Shown here: piece by piece, positions 17,974 to 25,870 of the stretch | Layout of the letters: every line of letters begins with the position of its first letter | Position numbering within the stretch: position 1 is the first letter of the stretch | Origin: Bacteroidota bacterium | Lineage (GTDB): Bacteria; Bacteroidota; Bacteroidia; UKL13-3 | Direction: 5' to 3' | NCBI GenBank assembly: GCA_947459415.1 | Contig: CANHDN010000008.1 | Location: 1-39,744 of the forward strand | Length of the DNA stretch: 39,744 bases | Position numbers and translations under genes: made by a program | The notes under the pieces: generated by a model | What the model was told of the DNA's origin: nothing | Seen by the model: the letters and a program-made list of their open reading frames with translations, nothing else | Databases searched by the model: none

Positions 17974-17981
17974 CAAAGGTA
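17974..17981 (-). promoter_or_regulatory. Possible promoter of the lhgO unit
   Basis: The minus strand carries TACCTTTG, a full match to the -7 consensus, 11 bases before the lhgO ATG. TTG elements lie 17 and 22 bases upstream, just outside the usual spacing. Confidence 0.5.
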
Positions 17982-18004
17982 ATAATAAACAATGGTAGCA
18001 ATAC

Positions 18005-18039
18005 AAAAAAAAAGCCTAACAAAATTGTTAGGCTTTTTT
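18005..18039 (-). terminator. Rho-independent terminator after tRNA-Val (symmetrical)
   Basis: AGCCTAAC (18013-18020) pairs with GTTAGGCT (18027-18034) across six bases. The hairpin is flanked by nine A on the left and six T on the right, so it could work in both directions; only the tRNA-Val transcript on the minus strand needs it. Confidence 0.85.
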
Positions 18040-18040
18040 G

Positions 18041-18115
18041 TGGAGGTACATGGATTCGAACCAAGGACCCTCTGCTTGTAAGGCAGATGCTCTGAACCAG
18101 CTGAGCTATACCTCC
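18041..18115 (-). tRNA. tRNA-Val (anticodon TAC)
   Basis: 75 bases, cloverleaf on the minus strand. The acceptor GGAGGTA pairs perfectly with TACCTCC. The D arm is AGCTCAGCTGGTTCAGAGC. The anticodon stem TCTGC/GCAGA holds the loop CTTACAA with anticodon TAC. The T arm contains GGTTCGAATCC. The discriminator is A, and CCA is not encoded. It has its own promoter at 18146-18175 and a terminator one base downstream. Confidence 0.97.
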
Positions 18116-18145
18116 ATTTAAACTTGAACTCTCTCAAGGGGAGTG

Positions 18146-18175
18146 CAAAGATAAGAACAGGATAATTATTTGCAA
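18146..18175 (-). promoter_or_regulatory. Promoter of tRNA-Val
   Basis: TTG (18175-18173), 19 bases, TATCTTTG (18153-18146) on the minus strand, 30 bases before the tRNA. The -7 box and the following CACTCCCC nearly repeat the tRNA-Lys promoter at 632. From 18176 to 18326 I see no gene or structured element. Confidence 0.8.
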
Positions 18176-18326
18176 GTAATTTCTAAAATAAATACAATAT
18201 ACCTATTACGAATACTCATTATCAAAGAATTAAAATAAGTTCTAATACCTGTAAGTTAGACACTAAATAAAAACACCTAACAAGCAGACAGATTTAGGAA
18301 AAGAGAACTCTCAAGCGGATTATATC

Positions 18327-18364
18327 AAAAAAAAAGCTTACTCAAATGAATGAGTAAGCTTTTT
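18327..18364 (-). terminator. Rho-independent terminator after gldN
   Basis: On the minus strand a 13-base stem (AAAAGCTTACTCA with TGAGTAAGCTTTT) and a six-base loop are followed by a T-run (complement of 18327-18335). It lies 18 bases past the gldN stop and closes the type IX secretion block. Confidence 0.85.
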
Positions 18365-18381
18365 AATTTTATGATTAGGAA

Positions 18382-19218
18382 TTAATATTCCCAAAGATCA
18401 TGTTCTTTCTCAAACAATTCTTGTTTAATGCGCTCTCCTTCCAAGATTGCAGCAACGCCGTTGTCTTTAAATTCTGCGTAATCTCTAATGTACATATCTT
18501 GAGCATTTGACTCTTTAATGATATAACTACTAAATAATCTTTGCTCAAACCAATCGTCATAAGTAATACGAGCAGCATCATTTTGTCTATTAAAGATATC
18601 ATTATGAATAAAGAAATGTCTTAAATCTACACCATCACTTGAATGATATTTGAAGAAACACATATCTTGTTCACCCAAATCAACACCACCTAAACGAACT
18701 TGAAAACGCGGTGCAATGGCCATAATCCTAACATACATTTGAGAATGCTTTTTATCAAAAATCCAATCTTCGATTACCTTATATTTTACGATACGTAATT
18801 CAGGAATCATTGGATTAATAATTGTATCCGTTTTGGTAAAAGTTGGATCATCTGGATCAATTGGCACATCAACATATTCTGTATCTGTTCCTAAAGTTAA
18901 AAACTTCTCAATAGTCATCTGGGTATTGAGTGAATCAGTTTCGTAAGGAGTTAATTTACCTTCTTTTACAGCATTGTACATGACAACACTTAAAGGACTT
19001 TTAGCCCAAGCCATAGGTTGATTGTGCTTTTCACGCACATCAATAATCCTAACAACACGTTTGGCAGTCATTACATCTGCTTCACGTAGATATGGCCAAG
19101 GAATTACTTTACGCTCTGCTACCTGTTGCCCATTATAGATAAAGTTATCATAAACCCCTTGGGCAAAATTACTTAGAGAAAGTAACAACAGAACAATGAG
19201 ACCAATTGATTTTTTCAT
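18382..19218 (-). CDS. gldN: Type IX secretion/gliding protein GldN (PorN)
   Basis: 278 residues, with a signal peptide at 1-19 (MKKSIGLIVLLLLSLSNFA). The periplasmic protein forms, with the lipoprotein GldK, the ring under the outer membrane of the type IX secretion apparatus. Family markers: VAERKVIPWPYLREADVMTA near 34-53, VVRIIDVREKHNQP near 55-68, EDWIFDKKHSQMYVRIMAIAP near 151-171 and the C-terminal FKDNGVAAILEGERIKQEL. Length is typical. Last gene of the gldKLMN run; the ATG is 16 bases after the gldM stop, and a strong terminator follows. Loss of homologues elsewhere abolishes T9SS secretion. Confidence 0.95.
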   Translation of the reverse strand: MKKSIGLIVLLLLSLSNFAQGVYDNFIYNGQQVAERKVIPWPYLREADVMTAKRVVRIIDVREKHNQPMAWAKSPLSVVMYNAVKEGKLTPYETDSLNTQMTIEKFLTLGTDTEYVDVPIDPDDPTFTKTDTIINPMIPELRIVKYKVIEDWIFDKKHSQMYVRIMAIAPRFQVRLGGVDLGEQDMCFFKYHSSDGVDLRHFFIHNDIFNRQNDAARITYDDWFEQRLFSSYIIKESNAQDMYIRDYAEFKDNGVAAILEGERIKQELFEKEHDLWEY

Positions 19219-19234
19219 GTTATTATATCGTATA

Positions 19235-20767
19235 TTATTGTCTTACTTCTAATGCAAGTGAAGAAGGAATAGGTACAGCACCTGCAGGGCCTTTCGCTTT
19301 GATATTCATCAAGATAAAACGATCACCAGGCTTAGCAGCATTTAAGAATCTTTTGGCTTCAGGTGACAATTGCTCACCAGAACCATTTGCTACTTGAGCT
19401 TGACCCGTTTTAGGTTGATAAACAAGATTCCAGCTGATAGGTGTAAATTTAACTCCTTCAAAGGCAAAATCTTTTAATGCTGTTAAAACGAAATTAGCAG
19501 ATTTTAATTGCCCCATTGAAACAGAACCAGATTGTTCAATAGAACCTAACATAGGAGTAGGCTTAGGAATTTGGCGTACACGGTATTCTTTGGTACCCAT
19601 TAATTTTCCTTCTACCGATGCAGAGATGCTCACTGTTCTATTTGAACCATCAACCTCTAACATATATTCTCCACCACTACCAACTTTCTTTAAATTTCCA
19701 CCTACACATTTAACATCCACTTTATTGGCACTAAATCCTGGTACAGAAACTGAGATTGGATTTTCTAAACCAATGTAAACTACATTCATTTTAGTTGCAG
19801 AAATAACTGCTAAAGGAGCCACTACAAAGAATGAACCTTCTTTTTCATAGGTTTCCTTTTTACCGCTTGAATTAGTTGTGGTAATAACAGCTTTAAATTT
19901 ATTTTCACCTTCACGGCCAGCTGTTACCTCATATTTACCAATTCCACTCTCATTTTTTAACTGAGTTCCATTAACAGAGATGCTAGCCTCAGATCTTGAA
20001 CTTGAAGCAGCCAAGAAAATCTCCGCCTGGTATTTATTACCCAAAGTAATGTTAGTACCATTTACCGGAATAATCTGAGGTGTTAATTGATCAATGATCA
20101 TCACATTAGCAGTTAAAGATGATTTCAACTCATCTAAAATTTGCGCTTCAGTATTCTTGATATCATTTTGAGTTTTAGACAACAAAGCTACTACCGCTGC
20201 TAAAGGAGTATGTTCAAACATTTCAGACTCCCAAGATTTATTAGAATTTTTAGGATCTTCAGTAATCAAATCGCTTTTAATTAAAGATTGTTTTTCTTTA
20301 GGAAGGATCGCTAATAATTTCTCTCTTAACTCATTTATTTTAGCTTTTACTTCCGCACCTTTACCTTGGTTAATCATTAAATTAGCATGTAATTCAATAT
20401 TACTTGCTTGGGCAACCTCATTTTCAGGATTACCATCTTTACGTCCACCTGCAGTTGTGATTAACTGTTCTTTCAAGTCTGCAAAATAGGTAACTCCCTC
20501 ATCTGCAATTTTCTTAACCTGTAATGATTTATTAAAAACATCTGTCCCGGTTGGATCGGTAGGAATATCCTTGTGATATTTTGCAATAGCAGCCATGGTA
20601 CCATCATTCTTTTTATCAATGTTCATACCTGCACGGTCCATGCTTATCTCCACCATGTGGAAGGATTTCAAGATTTCAGCAGACACATTCAATGCTAACA
20701 ACGCTGTTAACACCAAATACATCATGTTGATCATCTTCTGCCTTGTACTTACTTTACCTCCAGCCAT
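19235..20767 (-). CDS. gldM: Type IX secretion/gliding motor protein GldM (PorM)
   Basis: 510 residues with one N-terminal TM helix (about 12-31) right after MAGGKVSTRQK, and a long periplasmic part. GldM dimers, together with GldL pentamers, form the proton-driven inner-membrane motor; the periplasmic shaft of several Ig-like domains reaches the GldK/GldN ring. The sequence shows the family opening KMINMMYLVLTALLALNVSA, a helical region to about 210, then strand-rich domains (VIPVNGTNITLGNKYQAEIF near 236-255; PISVSVPGFSANKVDVKC near 332). C-terminal domain ends LALEVRQ. The gene follows gldL by 40 bases. Confidence 0.96.
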   Translation of the reverse strand: MAGGKVSTRQKMINMMYLVLTALLALNVSAEILKSFHMVEISMDRAGMNIDKKNDGTMAAIAKYHKDIPTDPTGTDVFNKSLQVKKIADEGVTYFADLKEQLITTAGGRKDGNPENEVAQASNIELHANLMINQGKGAEVKAKINELREKLLAILPKEKQSLIKSDLITEDPKNSNKSWESEMFEHTPLAAVVALLSKTQNDIKNTEAQILDELKSSLTANVMIIDQLTPQIIPVNGTNITLGNKYQAEIFLAASSSRSEASISVNGTQLKNESGIGKYEVTAGREGENKFKAVITTTNSSGKKETYEKEGSFFVVAPLAVISATKMNVVYIGLENPISVSVPGFSANKVDVKCVGGNLKKVGSGGEYMLEVDGSNRTVSISASVEGKLMGTKEYRVRQIPKPTPMLGSIEQSGSVSMGQLKSANFVLTALKDFAFEGVKFTPISWNLVYQPKTGQAQVANGSGEQLSPEAKRFLNAAKPGDRFILMNIKAKGPAGAVPIPSSLALEVRQ

Positions 20768-20807
20768 TTCTTTATTCTTTGTATTTTACAAAAATTTATA
20801 ATAATAA

Positions 20808-21605
20808 TTAGTTACCACGAACATTCATAGCAGCAAGCATGTTGCCGTAAACGCTATTTAAAGAACCTAAGTTTTTATTTAACTTGTCCATTTCACCTTT
20901 GAAATGCTCTGCATTGGCATTGGTTTCATTTAATGTATTAACTACTTTAGATAAGCCACCAACAAATTCATTGATACCTTTCAAGTGGTTATTCGATTCT
21001 GCAATTTCTAATTCATAAATTGAATTTAATGAGGCTAAATTTTTAGTCATTTTTTCAATTTGAGCGCCATATTCACGTGAACCTTCAGATGCATTAACTA
21101 ATCCTTCCATAGCATTCACAGCTTTTGTATAAGATGTGTTAATTCCAGTTAATGAATCAGCAGCTTGTTGAACGTTTTTAGTATACGCATCAGTAGCTAC
21201 TGCAGCAGTAGATAAGTCTTTTAAATTACTAACATTATCACTTAAGGTACGCATTCCGTTACCTAAACTGTTAATCAAATCTGGACCAATTTTGGCTTCT
21301 TCCATCATTTTATCTAACTGTTGAGTGATAGATCCTTTATTAGCTGAAGATTTCTTGTCTTTAGGTTCTAAACCTGCTAATTCTGGATATACTAAGGTCC
21401 AATCTGGTTCTTGGTGAGGTGGTTCAAAAGCAGAAATAAAGAAAATAGCAGCTTCAGTTAATAAACCAACCATTAACATGGCATCAGCACCAGGCCAGTG
21501 CAAAATTTTAAATAAAGCACCAATAATTACAACTGCTGCACCGATACCGTAAGCCTTTGCCATGAAAGACTTAAATCCTTTACTTTCTAATAAACTGTTT
21601 TTCAT
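20808..21605 (-). CDS. gldL: Type IX secretion/gliding motor protein GldL (PorL)
   Basis: 265 residues. Two TM helices (about 18-35 and 42-60) contain the family stretch FKILHWPGADAMLMVGLLTE. Polar residues inside the membrane, Lys33 and Glu51, are the kind implicated in proton use by this motor. The rest (about 80-265) is a cytosolic, helical, coiled-coil-prone tail rich in Asn, Ser and Lys, with loosely repeated motifs (LASLNSIYELEIA and LGSLNSVYGNMLA). GldL forms a pentamer around the GldM TM helices. ATG at 21605, 51 bases after the gldK stop. Confidence 0.95.
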   Translation of the reverse strand: MKNSLLESKGFKSFMAKAYGIGAAVVIIGALFKILHWPGADAMLMVGLLTEAAIFFISAFEPPHQEPDWTLVYPELAGLEPKDKKSSANKGSITQQLDKMMEEAKIGPDLINSLGNGMRTLSDNVSNLKDLSTAAVATDAYTKNVQQAADSLTGINTSYTKAVNAMEGLVNASEGSREYGAQIEKMTKNLASLNSIYELEIAESNNHLKGINEFVGGLSKVVNTLNETNANAEHFKGEMDKLNKNLGSLNSVYGNMLAAMNVRGN

Positions 21606-21656
21606 TTTAGTTAAAATTTTACGTTTGAATGTTTGTTAAGTTTGTTTTTTTTCCTA

Positions 21657-22949
21657 TTATTTTTTGTCTCTGTTAGAACGACCAATGTAAGTTTGAACAG
21701 TTCTAAATCCTGTGTAAGAATTTGCACTATCTTGATATTCATAAGTACGTGAACCGTTTTGAATGTAATGTGCAATATCTTTCCAAGAGCCTCCTCTAAT
21801 AACTTTACGTTTTAAAGTTTCGGCATCTTCTTCTTTGGCATCATATTGGTAATCAGAATTTAAATCATGTGTAAATAAGTGTGCAGATTCAGCAAAAGAA
21901 GTTACCGTCCATTCTGCAACGTTTCCACTCATGTCATACAAACCAAAATCATTTGGAAAATAAGATGCAACACGAATTGGATAAACTCCTCCATCAGCAC
22001 CATAATCTCCCCTACCTGGTTTAAAGTTTGCTAAAGAACATCCTTTTGCGTTTCTAACATAAGGACCTCCCCAAGGATACATCGTTTGATCTCTTCCAGC
22101 TCTGGCTGCATACTCCCACTCATATTCTGTCGGTAATCTAAAAGCCGTAACCCCGTTTTCACCATTATATGCATAGTAAGAATTCATATGAACTGTTCTC
22201 CAATGAGCAAATGCACGAGCTTGCTTCCAATTCACACCCACTACTGGATATTCATCATATTTTGGATGCCAATAATACATCGTAGAAATTGGCTCATTGT
22301 ATGCGTAGGTAAAATCACGCATGAATACTAATGTATCTGGATATATCTCCACGATTTCTTCACGTTTGAACTCACCACGATTTCTTTGATATGATTCTTG
22401 CTTTTTGAGCATGGCTGCAGCACGCAGATCTATATAATCATAACGATATTTTAATTTACGTACATCAATCTGCTTGGTACGATAATAAACTTCGTTGTTT
22501 TGATAATACATATCATTCACTTCTCCACCCTTCATATCTTCTCTATCCATTTTAATTCTGTAATTGATCTCATGCTCACCAGTTTCTTCTTCGGTGATAG
22601 GGTCAATAAGTGCGTTCCAATATTTTTCACCCAATTTCTCGCGAAAAATAGAGTCCATCACCTCGTCTACGAATTGACGATACTCATTGTTGGTGATCTC
22701 TGTTTCATCCATGTAAAAAGCAGTGATTGTAATCTGCTTGTTGGGTGCTATCATTTGATTAGGAATATCCTGCTCATTTGAACCCACATGGATGGTACCT
22801 GAGGGAATATATACGGTTCCGTATGGCTGTGGATGAAACCAAGTGCTTCTACCGCCTACTCCCATTAATTCCCCTCTGTCGCTACTCAAGCCGCATCCAC
22901 TTAGGATAACTGCTAAAGAATAGAAGAAAAACCATTTTAATTGCTTCAT
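21657..22949 (-). CDS. gldK: Type IX secretion/gliding lipoprotein GldK (PorK)
   Basis: 430 residues. A lipoprotein signal ends at the lipobox LSGC with Cys19, so the protein is anchored by lipid, in the outer membrane's inner face by homology. The body is a formylglycine-generating-enzyme-like (SUMF1) fold without enzyme function: GTIHVGSNEQD near 52, FYMDETEITNNEYRQFVDEV near 73-92, RLPTEYEWEYAARAG near 270-284, DMSGNVAEWTV near 343-353, and VIRGGSWKD near 384. GldK rings with GldN. It has its own promoter at 22981-23010, separate from the upstream PorP gene, and probably drives gldK-L-M-N. Confidence 0.95.
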   Translation of the reverse strand: MKQLKWFFFYSLAVILSGCGLSSDRGELMGVGGRSTWFHPQPYGTVYIPSGTIHVGSNEQDIPNQMIAPNKQITITAFYMDETEITNNEYRQFVDEVMDSIFREKLGEKYWNALIDPITEEETGEHEINYRIKMDREDMKGGEVNDMYYQNNEVYYRTKQIDVRKLKYRYDYIDLRAAAMLKKQESYQRNRGEFKREEIVEIYPDTLVFMRDFTYAYNEPISTMYYWHPKYDEYPVVGVNWKQARAFAHWRTVHMNSYYAYNGENGVTAFRLPTEYEWEYAARAGRDQTMYPWGGPYVRNAKGCSLANFKPGRGDYGADGGVYPIRVASYFPNDFGLYDMSGNVAEWTVTSFAESAHLFTHDLNSDYQYDAKEEDAETLKRKVIRGGSWKDIAHYIQNGSRTYEYQDSANSYTGFRTVQTYIGRSNRDKK

Positions 22950-22980
22950 TTTTATTTAAAATATAATGACTGTAATGTGG

Positions 22981-23010
22981 CAAAAATATAAATTCCTATG
23001 AATAATGCAA
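22981..23010 (-). promoter_or_regulatory. Promoter of gldKLMN
   Basis: TTG (23010-23008), 19 bases, TATTTTTG (22988-22981) on the minus strand: full consensus, with the -7 box 31 bases upstream of the gldK ATG and inside the gap after the PorP-like gene. Confidence 0.75.
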
Positions 23011-23060
23011 GTTTTGCCTAAAATATTTTTATTTGTTAAACGTATCTTAATGTTAATTTA

Positions 23061-24059
23061 TTACATGAATCTTGGTGTATACCTCGATCTAATAACTTTT
23101 TCTCTTGGTGGAATTTTAACGCCGAAACAGTAACGAAGCATAAATTCATGCGAACCACTGCTGTAGTTTAAAATTCTTGAAGTGGTTAAATCATAACTGT
23201 ATCCAACATTTAAACCAAAAGGAAACTCATAGCCTACCAATAATACCGCAGCATCCATTGGGCGCCAGGTTAAGCCACCTCTTATGTTTTCATTCCATAC
23301 TAAAAAACAATTCAAATCTGCTTGAATTTTTGCAGGGTCCTTTTTTACTAACACATTTGGCTGCAATTTCATGGTAGCATTTAATTGGTATGAACCACCT
23401 GTTACAAAATACATATGTAATTCACTTTCTTTTGTATCATGCGTCATCTCAATTTTATTTTGATTAAGGTGTGTAGCAGAAAAACCTGCATAAAATCCAT
23501 CAATCACACCAAGCAAATTATCTTTTGAATAATATAAACCAGCATCAATATCTAAAGCAGATCCAGTTTCTTTAGCATTTGGAATATTAGGATCATCTTT
23601 ATCAATGGCATTAAAATCTCCATCTATAGAAATTTGCATCATTCCAACTCCAACTCCTGCAGATAATACACCATCTCCAATCGGTTGACGATAAGACAAA
23701 GCTAATCTAGGAATAACCGTATTATAAAAACCATTAACATCATTAGAAAATGTAGCTCCAATACCAATTCTTGAACCTAATGCCGCATTGATGGATCCTA
23801 CTAAATTACTTGGAGCATCTCCACGACGATAAGTTTGCCCATTTCCAGCATCATAAGTACCACCGCCAAATCCCATCCATTGAGTTCTGTGAAGCAGCGT
23901 AGCACAGATTTTACCATCTGTAGCACCAGCATACCCTGCATTAAAATTCAATTTATTGAACATGAACTGACTAAAATGAGGGTCTTGTTGCGCCTGTAAA
24001 TACGGCACATTTATGAACATAAGCACCCCAAAAACAATTCGTGTAAAGCTTCTCTTCAT
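23061..24059 (-). CDS. porP: PorP/SprF-family type IX secretion outer-membrane protein
   Basis: 332 residues, with a signal peptide at about 1-23 (ends PYLQA) followed by QQDPHFSQFMFNKLNFNAGYAG, the hallmark start of the PorP/SprF family. The rest is strand-rich beta-barrel with a family-like end (SGSHEFMLRYCFGVK). The family has many paralogues: one PorP works with the core T9SS (P. gingivalis PorP is encoded beside porKLMN), others such as SprF export particular cargo. Position directly before gldK supports the core role, so I use the porP name with moderate confidence. ATG at 24059 chosen; an in-frame TTG at 24086 adds nine non-signal residues. Confidence 0.88.
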   Translation of the reverse strand: MKRSFTRIVFGVLMFINVPYLQAQQDPHFSQFMFNKLNFNAGYAGATDGKICATLLHRTQWMGFGGGTYDAGNGQTYRRGDAPSNLVGSINAALGSRIGIGATFSNDVNGFYNTVIPRLALSYRQPIGDGVLSAGVGVGMMQISIDGDFNAIDKDDPNIPNAKETGSALDIDAGLYYSKDNLLGVIDGFYAGFSATHLNQNKIEMTHDTKESELHMYFVTGGSYQLNATMKLQPNVLVKKDPAKIQADLNCFLVWNENIRGGLTWRPMDAAVLLVGYEFPFGLNVGYSYDLTTSRILNYSSGSHEFMLRYCFGVKIPPREKVIRSRYTPRFM

Positions 24060-24097
24060 TCGATTAATATTATGATAATAATTCAATAACGTTTTTA

Positions 24098-24105
24098 CGA
24101 ATATA
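24098..24105 (-). promoter_or_regulatory. Possible -7 element for the PorP-like gene
   Basis: TATATTCG on the minus strand, one base off consensus, 38 bases before the ATG; no good -33 element is visible. The same octamer precedes the gene at the left edge. Confidence 0.3.
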
Positions 24106-24170
24106 GAAATTATTACAAAAAAAAAGAAATCTTGTTGAAAATTATGTGAAATTACAAGAAAGTGTACACC

Positions 24171-24929
24171 CTAAACCGATTTGTTGTGGGTTTCTATATG
24201 CTTATCTACAGCAGTAATCATGGAAGGAGTTTGCGGAGTAGGTGCCTGAATATTAGCCTCTAAACCTGAATCTATAATTGCTTTGAGCGTGGTAGCGCCA
24301 AATCCAGCAATAAGTGTTTTATTTTGTTTAAACTTCGGAAAATTCTCGAACAAGGAGCGTATATCGGCAGGGCTAAAAAACGCGATAATATCATAATTCA
24401 CATGAGTTAAATCTGATAAATCGCTAGAAATAATTCGATAGAAAAATGCCTCTTTGAAAGCTATCTTACTTTTCTTCATGAACTTTTCTATGTCCTGCTT
24501 TCGCCAATCGCTGCATGGAAACAAGTATTTTTCTGAGGAATGACTTTTAAACAATGGAAATAATTCGGTTTCTGTTCCTTTGCCAATAAAAATTTTCCTT
24601 TTTCTAACCTGAATGTATTTTGATAGGTAATTGGCAATACTTTCATTTACACAAAAGTATTTTAGCTCTATAGGAATCTCAACTTTTAACTCGGTACAAA
24701 TTCTGAAAAAATTATCTACAGAATTTCTTGAATTTAAAATAATGGCGGTATAGTCAAGTATATTTACTTTTTGCTGTCTAAACTCTTTTCCAGAAATGGG
24801 TTCAACCATTATAAATGGCCGGAAATCCATCTTAAGTTTATATTTCTTCTCTAAATCAAACCAAGGCGATTTCAAACTTTCAGGCCTTGGCTGAGAGATA
24901 AGTATACTTTTAATTTTTTCTTTTTTCAA
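24171..24929 (-). CDS. hemD: Uroporphyrinogen-III synthase
   Basis: 252 residues; cyclises hydroxymethylbilane to uroporphyrinogen III for heme, siroheme and cobalamin. HemD proteins are poorly conserved; the clues are the two-lobed Rossmann-like pattern (ILISQPRPE at 9-17; YTAIILNSRNSVDNFF near 60-75; KYLFPCSDWRKQDIEKFM near 134-151; YDIIAFFSPADIRSLFENF near 179-197) and the late motif AGFGATTLKAIIDSGL near 208-223. The start is TTG at 24929: an in-frame stop lies five codons upstream and no ATG occurs before residue 34. It starts one base after the DUF4271 gene stop, so translation is likely coupled. hemW lies nearby but on the other strand. Confidence 0.88.
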   Translation of the reverse strand: MKKEKIKSILISQPRPESLKSPWFDLEKKYKLKMDFRPFIMVEPISGKEFRQQKVNILDYTAIILNSRNSVDNFFRICTELKVEIPIELKYFCVNESIANYLSKYIQVRKRKIFIGKGTETELFPLFKSHSSEKYLFPCSDWRKQDIEKFMKKSKIAFKEAFFYRIISSDLSDLTHVNYDIIAFFSPADIRSLFENFPKFKQNKTLIAGFGATTLKAIIDSGLEANIQAPTPQTPSMITAVDKHIETHNKSV

Positions 24930-24930
24930 T

Positions 24931-25860
24931 CTACCAGCTATTTAAAAACACCTTGAATATTACCAACCATGGCAATATTTCAAGGGCGCAAAGATATAAA
25001 AATATGTATATAAATTGAAACTTACTAAATTGACTAATCATAATTATATTTTTTATTTGCCTATAAATAACTGACAATAAAATAGTTATAATTGAAATGC
25101 TAGCTATAATATTTGCAATTTGAGGATCAGAAACAAATACAAAAAATAGATTAATGAACACTAGGGCAACTCCTAATACATTATTTAAAACCAAAGCATT
25201 AAAAATTACCACCGAACTAATTTGTTTTACTTTAAACAAATATCCGATAAATAGATTGAGCATTATTTTACCCAAATACAACAAGAATAATCCAAAAGAC
25301 AATTGAAGAAAAACGCCTGCGTAATTATCACTTTCTAATTCATGATTTAAAGCTAATAAATTACTTATGAAAAATGAAACAGCTACAATGAAATTAATAA
25401 ACAAACCGGTGTGACTCGCAACATAAGTACCAGCCTTGTCTGCGTACTGGCTAAAATCTGCTTGCAAATCGAAGGCTGATTGCACAATTTCATCAAATCT
25501 TTTAATATGTATTAATCTGATTAATGCAAGAAACAAAAGATTAAATAAAAGCGTCCAAAACTTCCATGTTTCTCTTGGTTTATTCCTAAGCTGAATGGCT
25601 TTTAGTAAGGGAAGATCCCGGGTTGTTTCTATAGATTCAGTACTTTCAATCGTATTTGTAATTCCTTCACTCCTAAAAAAATATAAGCGCATATTTTGAG
25701 GCTTAGCTAAACTATCTAGCAAATTTTTTGGACTCAAGTCTGCCAATAATACTGGTTTTATGCTGGTATCTTTTACAACTTGTATAGAAGTATCTTTTGC
25801 ATGAATTGACCCAAGTAGCGCGAAAAGAATCAGAAAAAATATAGGTAGTGTTTTTCCCAT
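24931..25860 (-). CDS. DUF4271-family membrane protein
   Basis: 309 residues. A signal peptide or first helix is at about 1-21 (MGKTLPIFFLILFALLGSIHA). A roughly 90-residue extracytoplasmic part follows, then about six TM helices (near 100-117, 145-165, 175-200, 213-238, 247-265, 280-303). Matches the Bacteroidetes DUF4271 pattern in the TM region (WKFWTLLFNLLFLALIR). Function unknown. The chosen ATG at 25860 is 10 bases after the Omp85-like gene stop; longer in-frame starts would overlap that gene. From memory, DUF4271 beside hemD is common in this phylum. Confidence 0.82.
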   Translation of the reverse strand: MGKTLPIFFLILFALLGSIHAKDTSIQVVKDTSIKPVLLADLSPKNLLDSLAKPQNMRLYFFRSEGITNTIESTESIETTRDLPLLKAIQLRNKPRETWKFWTLLFNLLFLALIRLIHIKRFDEIVQSAFDLQADFSQYADKAGTYVASHTGLFINFIVAVSFFISNLLALNHELESDNYAGVFLQLSFGLFLLYLGKIMLNLFIGYLFKVKQISSVVIFNALVLNNVLGVALVFINLFFVFVSDPQIANIIASISIITILLSVIYRQIKNIIMISQFSKFQFIYIFLYLCALEILPWLVIFKVFLNSW

Positions 25861-25870
25861 GTGCTGCAAA

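Noticed and set aside
17963-18064. N-terminal extension of lhgO to 18064
   Set aside because: It would cover the tRNA-Val 3' part and terminator, and family members start at the Met just before the FAD motif.
17877-18137. 86-codon frame containing SSAGSEHLPYKQRVLGSNP
   Set aside because: It reads through tRNA-Val in the sense direction and its terminator; a well-known kind of spurious frame.
22500-22781. Plus-strand 93-codon frame inside gldK
   Set aside because: Antisense shadow of a conserved gene; no start signal or recognisable domain.
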